Shown: positions 51,801 to 56,821 of the stretch, piece by piece
How the letters are laid out: every line of letters begins with the position of its first letter
Position numbering within the stretch: position 1 is the stretch's first letter
Assembly: GCA_035995985.1 (NCBI GenBank)
Contig: DASYJY010000132.1
Coordinates: 1 to 56,821, forward strand
Source: JADGNZ01 sp035995985
Lineage (GTDB): Bacteria > Acidobacteriota > Thermoanaerobaculia > Gp7-AA8
Reading direction: 5' to 3'
DNA length: 56,821 nt
The notes under the pieces: model-generated
What the model was told of the DNA's origin: nothing
What the model saw: the letters and a program-made list of their open reading frames with translations, nothing else
Databases searched by the model: none
Position numbers and translations under genes: made by a program

Positions 51801-54726
51801 TGCCGCACTCGAAACGGCCACGACCGACGTCAACGGCTTCTATACCTTCACAGGACTGGCGAACTCCTCCTACGTCGTAAAGATCACTGACACTTCCGGC
51901 AACGTCGTCGGCTTCGGCGCGACGGCGGAGAAGACGGAGGGGTTGATCTCGGGACCGAATCCCGCGAACGCGATGGAGGTCATGGATCTCACCACCAGCC
52001 CCGGTAACGCGGCGACGACCAGCGGTTCTCCGAACGTCACCGGCACCGGCACCACGTTCGTCGGCAACTACCGCCCGAACGATCCGATCATCATCGGCGG
52101 CGTGCTGTTCTCGATCCTCAGCGTCACCGACAACACGCACCTCGTGCTGAAGACCAACGCGGGGACCACGGCGGCCGGCCAGGCGATCAGCTCGCCGGAC
52201 GTCGACTACGGCTTCGCGCTGCTGTCATCCATCCCCACGCTCGTGAAGCTCACCTCGTTCGACGCGCAGCAGAACGGCGCCGACGTTCTCCTGCAGTGGC
52301 GCACCAGCTTCGAGAACGACAACCTCGGCTTCAACATCTACCGCACCGTCGGCGGCACGACCGTCAAGATCAACCAACACCTCATCGCCGGCACCGCCTT
52401 CATCACCAAGGGCCATCCGAAATCGGGCCAGTCTTACCGGTTCATCGACAAGCTGCCGTCGTCGAGTGCATTCGCGCAGTACGCGCTCGAGGACGTCGAC
52501 ACGCACGGCAAGACGAAGATGAACGGACCGTATTCGACGCGTCTGGTACCGAACGCCGACATCACGACGCAGCAGCCGTCTCCGACGCTGCCGAACCTCG
52601 CCTCCTCCGATCCTCTGCTCGTGCCGGCCGACGGCATCGGCGCGGTGCAGCCGTGGACGCTGCCGGCGCCGTCCACCGCGCAGACCAATCAACAGCAGGA
52701 CAACGCCAATACCGCCGGGCTGAAGATCAGCATCACGAAGGAAGGGTGGTATCGCCTGACTGCCTCCGCGATGACCGCGGCCGGCTTCACGCCTCCGTCC
52801 GACGCGAAGAAGCTGGCGCTTTTCTGCGACGGGATCAAGCTGCCGATCGTTATCAACGGCTCGCAGGGCAACAAGTTCGGACCGAACGATTCGATCGAGT
52901 TCTACGCCCTCGGCCTCGACACCGCCTTGACGGCCGCGCGCACCTACTGGCTGCGCATCGATCACAACACCGAGCAACTCTCCACGAACAAGGGTGGCGG
53001 CGGATCGCCGGCCAGCAGCGTCGCGTTCACCTTCAAGCGTTCGGACCGTACCCTTCTCGCCAGCGGCCTAACCGGCACCGGCGACGGCGGCGAGAATTTC
53101 TTCGGGCCGCTGATCACCACCGAGCCGGTCTCGCAGGATCTCACCGTCGCGAATATCGACACCTCGGGCGGCAACGCCTCGCTCCAGATCGTGATTCAGG
53201 GTGGCACCGACTCGATCCAGCATCAGATCCGCGTCGAGATCGGCGGCCAGATGATCGGTACCGCGATCCTCGACAACGTCGAGCTGAAGTCGTTCACCTA
53301 CTCCTTCCCGCAGAGTTACCTGACGAACGGCGCGAACGCGCTGAAGCTGACGGCGCTCAACACCGACGATGACGTCAGCATCCTCGCCTCCGCCACGCTC
53401 ACGTACCAGCATCTCCTCAAAGCCGACAACGGCCTGCTCGAGGTGAAGGTGCCCGGCTCGCAGCAACTCACGGTAGACGGATTCACCAGCAATACGATCC
53501 GCGCGCTCGACATCACCGATCCATTCGCACCGCGCGGCCTCGAGGTCACCGTCACCGCCGTCAGCGGCGCGTTCAGAGCGACGTTCACGGCGCCGGCTTC
53601 GGCAACTCCGCGAACGGTGGTGGTCTTCTCCAGCGACCGCATCCTGACGCCGCCTGCCGGATCATTGACCCTCAACGCGGTGTCGAGCTGGTCCGATCCT
53701 CATGGCCGCCAGGCGGACCTGATCATCATCACCAACTCCGCCTTCAGCGCGGCGGCGAACACGCTCAAGTCCGCACGCGACGCAGGCGGCACGCTCACGA
53801 ACGTCGTCGACGTGGAAGACATCTACGACGAGTACAACTTCGGCATCACGAGCCAGGACGCAATCCGTTCGTTCCTCAGCGCGACGCGCACCTGGACGCG
53901 TGCACCGAAGTACGTGCTGCTCCTCGGCGATGCCAGCGTCGATCCGCGCAACTACCTCGGCCTCGGCTCATTCAATTTCGTCCCGACCAGGCTCGTACCG
54001 ACCCTCTACTTCAACGCACCGTCCGACGACTGGTTCACCGATTTCAACACCGACACGATTCCCGACCTGGCCATCGGACGCATCCCGGTGAAGACCGCCG
54101 CCGATGCGAACACGGTGATCAACAAGATCGCCACCCGAACCACGCCGCTGATGACGTCGTCGCAGAACGCCGTGCTCATCGCCGACGTGCCGGAGACGTT
54201 CGATTTCGAGACCGAGGCCGCTGTGGCGAAGACGCTGCTGCCGCCGAGCTTCAATGTGCAGAGCATCAACATCGCCTCCACGCCCACTCCGCATAACGCG
54301 ATCGTCAGCGCCTTCAACGCCGGCCCGGTGCTGGTCGACTACATGGGCCACGGTTCAGTGGAGATCTGGAGCTTCGATATCTTCAGCTCGAACGATGCGT
54401 CCACGCTCACCAACAGCGCGCGGCAACCGTTCGTGATGGCCATGACCTGCCTGAACGGCTACTTCCACGATCTCTACACGGAAAGCCTGGCCGCGGCACT
54501 GCTCAAGTCACCGAACGGCGGCGCGGTCGCGGTCTGGGCATCGTCGACACTGACCGAACCGTACCCGCAATTCCAGATGAACAAAGAGCTGCTCCGCCAA
54601 CTCTTCGGCGCAACCCCGATGACGATCGGCGACGCCGTCCGCGCGGCCAAGCAGGCAACACAAGACATCGACGTCCGCCGCTCCTGGCTCCTCTTCGGCG
54701 ACCCCTCGATGAAACTGACGAAGTAA
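45868..54726 (+). CDS. giant secreted protein with SdrD/Cna-B domains, inserted repeats and C25 (gingipain-type) protease domain
   Basis: The 2952-residue protein has a signal peptide (IIITCVLLLCAGASFGQ) and starts at an ATG after AAGGAAC. Residues about 30-530 are an unassigned N-terminal region. DUF11-like segments run about 545-1050, and SdrD/Cna-B-like domains about 1060-2115 (GRLWLDANANAIQDIGEPGI, GDTVFNDLNGNGFQDAGEPG). A fibronectin-like domain follows (about 2125-2210). The C-terminal ~340 residues are a peptidase C25 domain: PSDDWFTDFN, DLAIGRIPVKT, VDYMGHGS (His2828) and AMTCLNGYF (Cys2861), giving the His-Cys dyad. It resembles PorU-type proteases but has no obvious sorting tail. 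Eight ~65-residue repeats interrupt the beta-sandwich domains. Confidence 0.9.
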   Translation: MRHALTSRTLRTIIITCVLLLCAGASFGQAAAGYSEYFLPGDEQNMYFIFNDLDVNAGVTGMHSVTSVVAWSANTTVYYDHWENGYNFDPNNPSSTADETYTLATPGTIRVFESSNVPNVRNPASTCAGQTNPGNRCYDGGDRVYVAGGPVTVTRAMWMEARGAGNQGDAWEIYPVKPQLTTYVLPFGENNFATDNLFFTGFERVYALIQATDDNTTVTVDLNNDGAPDILNLNRDATWNNAGDGTTVTLQKGQSFLLDRISACSLHVTCTTFPGGGPLNSGAVINGNKTLQVKYVAGRIAQTYAARGLSAFPRGFWTSDYYAPFGQAANANAGVTDYYLFNPNATPLTINWQSQSTSGSFSIPGNSSQSYNRAIGANPSVPTGSGLYLSASSPFWGVGFGDSTSQGTPTGQAFEWGFSLLPTTFLYKEHFMGWSPGSLPLTTAPTNGNGVFLTVGQDNTQVFVDYNNDGTPDVTYTLNRLQSQFVPPGPTGALDGARFYATGLFSMAYGENADTATTPTPNLDLGYVALPATDFVSLVLTTSKSANPAVVSTASGSTTSFTIKANTQSYNVDGVTVVDTMPPNWQFVPGFTTIIKPDLTVSNSAAAAGTVTTNGTTAVVGTGTTFTALTAGNPITINGIGYTIQSITNNTNLVLTTIAPAGAGQAYFVAGAGNEPVVTGAGTVGSPYVLTWSTAKTGGAMLPNQQITITFRAATTSAFANGTLSQNNVTSSTTRTVGNSPPVSQTFTASDFAYVASGSVSITKASSVPAATPLFPGDTFTYTTTVANPAGAGTNPLTGIAIYDALPTGLSMVAGTTILNRSTVADSFNSQLYTLNAGTRNWTGNWTEAGDTGGGATNGSAVQGDIQIVGTELRLDNANSLEMTISRAVNLTGATNARLSFRYRTDTGVDPADIFRVLGGTAGTGGAFGTNIGDITGITGATTGTASFDISALINANTAIRFTFPNLSYEGATEFIYIDDVSITYDIAVSGTNPPDILSSSVLYTLVGGQSLTATYTVQVNNPFPSGQTSVTNTSYTSSVQLPIQLPSNPVTNIVATPAVLAASVAGRLWLDANANAIQDIGEPGIDNVIVTLKDQFGAPVASATTDSNGRFIFPNVSPGNGYYVEATTSGNPNGLPPGLTQSAPIGNTNDRTSVFNLTAGQNYNQADLGYSSSSSTAAFGDQAWVDANGNGLRDPGEVGLGGVVIKLYRDTNANGVLNVGVDALVDTLVFGVGTVAATNGSTAIVGTGTTFTSLQNGDTISISGTTYTVNTVTDNTHLNLTANFTGTTGAGLAYKIPTTTAPDGSYLFSGISPATGVETYFVVARTPAGYTLTTPTPGSPNVTFKYTSVFGGASFLSADYGYLPPGGTTFSYKDRIFKDTVFSTGPGTVSATNLSTAVVGTGTTFKNNNVGDAFEIAGVGYTIATITDDTHLTLTTNYAQATGAGKAYKSFATFDNTESGIGGVSVEILDASLNVIGTTITAADGTFTFSGLTGGGADYTVKITDTTGVLTNFIGTSSYAIADQRLVSNLVASIDRSATPSFGFTVSRSIGDTVFNDLNGNGFQDAGEPGIAGVAVRIAKDANANGIIDLTAGAGTLTATNGSVTVTGAGTTFLNYHAGEPISIAGVGYIIQSIASNTSLTLTTTFGQATGAGKAFTANPAGAGTVATTAASNVVTGTGTAFLTDFKVNDTININGTDFIVQSIASNTSMTVTTNAAATAAGLAYRAPAFFGIVTTDASGKYLFSGLANGGYIVSVQNPTSFNYIGADIGTVTATNASAAIVGAGTAFTKFVAGETITITTAAVNATYTILSITDDTHLTLTTTFGQATAGGKVYGRPDTDATSPGAQLGATVTAAGSVLDRDFAFQVPAVSQRSITGKLWNDADKNGVIATTESGLSGVTLDIIPIATGPGTLAVTNGFNTVVGTGTTFTQYGPGNLLVIGGVPYTISGITDDTHLTLTILYRGATAGGLAYQRGGAALETATTDVNGFYTFTGLANSSYVVKITDTSGNVVGFGATAEKTEGLISGPNPANAMEVMDLTTSPGNAATTSGSPNVTGTGTTFVGNYRPNDPIIIGGVLFSILSVTDNTHLVLKTNAGTTAAGQAISSPDVDYGFALLSSIPTLVKLTSFDAQQNGADVLLQWRTSFENDNLGFNIYRTVGGTTVKINQHLIAGTAFITKGHPKSGQSYRFIDKLPSSSAFAQYALEDVDTHGKTKMNGPYSTRLVPNADITTQQPSPTLPNLASSDPLLVPADGIGAVQPWTLPAPSTAQTNQQQDNANTAGLKISITKEGWYRLTASAMTAAGFTPPSDAKKLALFCDGIKLPIVINGSQGNKFGPNDSIEFYALGLDTALTAARTYWLRIDHNTEQLSTNKGGGGSPASSVAFTFKRSDRTLLASGLTGTGDGGENFFGPLITTEPVSQDLTVANIDTSGGNASLQIVIQGGTDSIQHQIRVEIGGQMIGTAILDNVELKSFTYSFPQSYLTNGANALKLTALNTDDDVSILASATLTYQHLLKADNGLLEVKVPGSQQLTVDGFTSNTIRALDITDPFAPRGLEVTVTAVSGAFRATFTAPASATPRTVVVFSSDRILTPPAGSLTLNAVSSWSDPHGRQADLIIITNSAFSAAANTLKSARDAGGTLTNVVDVEDIYDEYNFGITSQDAIRSFLSATRTWTRAPKYVLLLGDASVDPRNYLGLGSFNFVPTRLVPTLYFNAPSDDWFTDFNTDTIPDLAIGRIPVKTAADANTVINKIATRTTPLMTSSQNAVLIADVPETFDFETEAAVAKTLLPPSFNVQSINIASTPTPHNAIVSAFNAGPVLVDYMGHGSVEIWSFDIFSSNDASTLTNSARQPFVMAMTCLNGYFHDLYTESLAAALLKSPNGGAVAVWASSTLTEPYPQFQMNKELLRQLFGATPMTIGDAVRAAKQATQDIDVRRSWLLFGDPSMKLTK
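47692..52190 (+). repeat. eight ~195-bp in-frame coding repeats (pattern VVGTGTTFT...TDDTHLTLTT...GLAY)
   Basis: Copies begin near 47692, 49561, 50023, 50647, 50854, 51175, 51598 and 52000. Each encodes about 65 residues with the plan GTV.ATNGS..VVGTGTTF, a middle strand (GD.I.I.G..Y.I.SI) and a final strand (TD.THL.LTT....ATGAGLAY). Most interrupt an SdrD/Cna-B domain; copies 4 and 5 are in tandem. Confidence 0.85.
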
Positions 54727-54737
54727 GCGTCGACTGC

Positions 54738-54763
54738 GCAGGGCGGGCTCACGCCCGCCCTGC
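54738..54763. terminator. perfect GC hairpin between convergent genes
   Basis: GCAGGGCGGGC pairs with GCCCGCCCTGC around a TCAC loop. No T-tract is present on either strand. It sits between the stops of the giant gene and the vapC-like gene and may serve both. Confidence 0.6.
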
Positions 54764-54768
54764 GATGT

Positions 54769-55185
54769 TCAGCCGTCGTGAATCGTCATGTCGTCGTCGA
54801 ATATCCGCACGTGCGGATAGCTGCGAATCTTCCGGTCCGCGGTCATGAGCGGAATGTCGTGGACGCGCGCAGTGGCCACGATGATCTGATCGGCGGGATC
54901 GCGATGAAATCTGCCCGGTAATCTGCATGCTTCGACAGCAATTTGCTGCGTGAGTGGAAGCAGGCTAATGCCCGAAGGACCGAGCGCGCCCACAAGCCAC
55001 GCATCGAGATCGCGTTTGAGGTCAATTCGTTTGTGCTCGACGAGCTTGGCGATTTCCCAGCACGAGATCACGCTCACGACCAGCTCTTCACCCTCGTAGG
55101 TATCGTCAAGAGCGCCGATAACATCCCAGCGCGTCATGTCTTCGTGGACCCACCAAAGCCAGATGTGGGTGTCGAGCAGGATCAC
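54769..55185 (-). CDS. VapC-type PIN-domain ribonuclease toxin
   Basis: The 138-residue protein begins MILLDTHIWLWW at a GTG that overlaps the antitoxin stop as GTGA. The PIN acidic residues are visible: Asp in LLDTHIW, Glu in SCWEIAKL, Asp in RDPADQIIVATA and Asp in TADRKI. VapC toxins are Mg-dependent RNases that often cut tRNA. The overlap with a small upstream gene supports a toxin-antitoxin pair. Confidence 0.9.
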   Translation of the reverse strand: MILLDTHIWLWWVHEDMTRWDVIGALDDTYEGEELVVSVISCWEIAKLVEHKRIDLKRDLDAWLVGALGPSGISLLPLTQQIAVEACRLPGRFHRDPADQIIVATARVHDIPLMTADRKIRSYPHVRIFDDDMTIHDG

Positions 55186-55391
55186 TTCAGCGCATCCCAC
55201 TCCGATGGATCGACGGCGGGGCCGAAAGGATCGTCGTACCGGAATGGAGCGCCGTGCAGTGGGTAAGTCACCGGAACCCTGTCGAGAACCTGAACCGAGA
55301 CTTCGACCTGATCACCTTCAACAACCGGGAGATCATCGATAACAATTTTGCCGTTCTTCATAACCAAAACTTTGAGCTTGAACGTCTTCAT
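55182..55391 (-). CDS. probable VapB-like antitoxin
   Basis: The 69-residue protein starts MKTFKLKVLVMKNGKIVIDD and ends DPFGPAVDPSEWDALK. The N-terminal half resembles a swapped-hairpin (AbrB-like) strand pattern and the acidic, aromatic C-terminus could wrap the toxin. The class is inferred mainly from its position directly in front of the PIN gene with a 4-bp overlap. Confidence 0.7.
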   Translation of the reverse strand: MKTFKLKVLVMKNGKIVIDDLPVVEGDQVEVSVQVLDRVPVTYPLHGAPFRYDDPFGPAVDPSEWDALK

Positions 55392-55469
55392 GATCGAGCC
55401 TCGAACCCCGAGGGTACCTCGGCAGATTGAAAAAGAAAACCGGCAATCGCGTCCGGTACTTTCAGGTGT

Positions 55470-56735
55470 CTAAAGCGTGCCGCGCAACGCCGTCAGCTTC
55501 TGTACGAATCTCGCAGGCTCGTAGCGCTCGCGGTTCTTGATCTCTTCGAACAGGGCGTCGATGGCCGCGATCATCGGGCTCTTGAGCAGGCGCGGATTGC
55601 TGCGGGTCAGTGCGGAGGCGAGACTTTGCAGGGCGAGGGCGGTCTGCTCTGCGGAGTGGACGTCGGCGGTCAGGAGGAAGCCGGTGTCGCCGGCGATGGT
55701 GCGCATCAATGCGCGGACGTCGTCATCGCGCCAGCTCAACGCGGCGATCTGGGGAGTGACGCCGTCGATGATGCGCTTCGCGTCGACGGCGGCTTGCAGC
55801 ACGGCGTTGGGTTCGTTCATGCGCGCGACGCGCATAGCGATCAGTTGAATGTCGTTGTCGAGTTGGGCGCGTGCCGAGGGGTTGGCGCGGCCGACCAGGA
55901 GTCGGAGGACGGCCCAATGCTGCGAGCTCCAGGACGGCAGTCCGGCGCGGCCGGGCCAGCCGCGTTCCTGGCGCCATCCGCTCGACTCGAGCGAGTGATG
56001 ACAGTTGATGCAGCTCATGTCCGAGAACTCCGGCCACTTCTCGCCGCGCGCGTGATGCGCGAGGTTGTCGAGCGACTGGCTGAACGCGGCGGACTGGCCC
56101 ACCGCGAAGGCGCGCGCGCCATGCGTATCGTCTTTGCCGCGGCGCCAGTGGGGCGGCATCGTCTCGGTGTAGTTGTCGAGCTCGAACGCGAGAATGGGAT
56201 GGCCTGAGGCGATCAGCTCGTGATCGACTTCCTTGTTGCTGTTGCCGAGATGACAGGAGAGACAGCCGGAAGCGCGGATCGGCAGCGAGCGAAGATCGGT
56301 CATGCCGGCGGCGACGGATTGCTCGTGCGTCCAGCCGGCCATGGTGTGCTCGGCGCGCCATCCGCCGGCGGGTCCGTGGCAGGCCTCGCACTGAATCCCA
56401 TCTTCCAAATCGACCTTGCCGGAAACGAGCGACGGCGGGACGTTGGTGGTGTGGCAGTCGAGACAGACTTTCTCCTGATACGCCTTTCCCTTGAGCCGCA
56501 TGTTGCGGACCACGCGCGCGGAGCGGTCGTTGAAGAGGATGTTGTAGGCCTGCGCGTGGCGATCGCTGTTGAGCCACGTGTAGTACTCGTTCTGCAGGAT
56601 GCGGGTTGTGTCGAACGGCTGCGTCGAGCCGTGGCAGCCGGAGTTGACGCAGGAGGCGACGCCCTCGTAGTGCCCGCGTTGCTGCGCGGCGGCGCCGAAG
56701 GACATCAGCAGAAACACGATCGTCATTCGTTTCAT
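55470..56735 (-). CDS. periplasmic multiheme c-type cytochrome, c554-like
   Basis: The 421-residue protein has a signal peptide (MTIVFLLMSFGAAAQ). Four CxxCH sites are visible: VCLDCHTTN, QCEACHGPAGGW, GCLSCHLGN and SCINCHHSL. A fifth possible site near the N-terminus has wider spacing, SCVNSGCHG (CX4CH). Extra His residues (HAQAYN, ELIASGHPI, LAHHARGEKW) could be distal ligands. The heme part covers about residues 25-260, and the rest is helical without hemes. AGGTGA lies before ATG 56735; in-frame ATG and GTG lie just upstream and would overlap the preceding gene's stop. Confidence 0.85.
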   Translation of the reverse strand: MKRMTIVFLLMSFGAAAQQRGHYEGVASCVNSGCHGSTQPFDTTRILQNEYYTWLNSDRHAQAYNILFNDRSARVVRNMRLKGKAYQEKVCLDCHTTNVPPSLVSGKVDLEDGIQCEACHGPAGGWRAEHTMAGWTHEQSVAAGMTDLRSLPIRASGCLSCHLGNSNKEVDHELIASGHPILAFELDNYTETMPPHWRRGKDDTHGARAFAVGQSAAFSQSLDNLAHHARGEKWPEFSDMSCINCHHSLESSGWRQERGWPGRAGLPSWSSQHWAVLRLLVGRANPSARAQLDNDIQLIAMRVARMNEPNAVLQAAVDAKRIIDGVTPQIAALSWRDDDVRALMRTIAGDTGFLLTADVHSAEQTALALQSLASALTRSNPRLLKSPMIAAIDALFEEIKNRERYEPARFVQKLTALRGTL

Positions 56736-56740
56736 CGTCA

Positions 56741-56821
56741 TCACCTCGGAAGCGGCTTCGTCGCCGGCGTCTCGCTGACGGTGTAGAGCGTTCCGTTGCG
56801 GAGGTAGAGCCGCTGCATCTC
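56741..56821 (-). CDS. C-terminal end of an upstream gene, cut by window
   Basis: The last 26 codons read MQRLYLRNGTLYTVSETPAT and end PLPR-TGA. The TGA lies 5 bp before the cytochrome ATG, so the two are probably cotranscribed. Too little is visible to assign a family. Confidence 0.5.
   Translation of the reverse strand, partial: EMQRLYLRNGTLYTVSETPATKPLPR

Noticed and set aside
49561..52190. Regular repeats as a CRISPR array
   Set aside because: Repeats are about 195 bp, in frame, divergent and part of one coding sequence; there are no short identical repeats with unique spacers.

Overview
The window looks like chromosomal DNA of a high-GC, Gram-negative bacterium, most likely Acidobacteriota or a close relative. 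The assignment rests on gene style: an outer-membrane receptor with an N-terminal carboxypeptidase-regulatory domain, a Ser/Thr kinase fused to TPRs, a Cys-rich plus Cna-B-like membrane protein, an HzsA-like propeller cytochrome, very large secreted beta-sandwich proteins, and dispersed GC-rich palindromes. No rRNA or tRNA gene was seen, so the phylum is an inference.

Layout. 1-8614 (minus): a compact arginine operon argR-argC-argB-argD-argG-argH-argJ followed by a truncated ggt. Several junctions overlap and use TTG or GTG starts, and an ARG-box-like site covers the argR start region. 8747-15940: a Cys-rich membrane protein, a secreted Asp-box propeller protein and a tandem-duplicated secreted protein. 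16045-19690: a COG4705-type membrane protein next to an internally deleted copy of itself, a BON lipoprotein, and an HzsA-like c-type cytochrome. 19782-22287: a decay zone holding a lipoprotein pseudogene with six lesions, split and inverted pieces of an HNH-type endonuclease, and a frameshifted XRE regulator.

22454-28766 (minus) holds the most interesting locus. Two genes have an in-frame TGA exactly where their families carry a key cysteine: a MEDS-domain sensor (TGA at 28284-28286) and an exported peroxiredoxin-like protein (TGA at 25409-25411, UxxC motif). They flank a GAF/PAS hybrid histidine kinase, with overlapping or close junctions. In both genes a 5-bp perfect stem starts exactly 11 nt after the TGA and carries an apical loop beginning AGTT, the geometry of a bacterial SECIS element. 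I read this as a selenocysteine-based redox-sensing and signalling operon: Sec sensor, hybrid kinase, Sec peroxiredoxin.

28841-41445: a serine hydrolase, a 200-bp composite palindromic element, a DUF1330 protein, an amidase, a VWD-domain secreted protein, a divergent NarX/NarL-like pair, a lipoprotein, a CHASE3 hybrid kinase, a ZnT9-like CDF transporter with a DUF1259 protein, and an ankyrin/TPR protein with a possibly structured leader. 41652-56821: a TonB-dependent-receptor-like protein with a secreted partner, a small basic protein, a 2952-residue secreted protein ending in a gingipain-type (C25) protease domain and containing eight ~65-residue repeats inserted among SdrD/Cna-B domains, a VapBC-type pair, and a multiheme cytochrome with the tail of its upstream neighbour.

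Two-component proteins are unusually dense between 25.6 and 37.7 kb (three histidine kinases and one response regulator).
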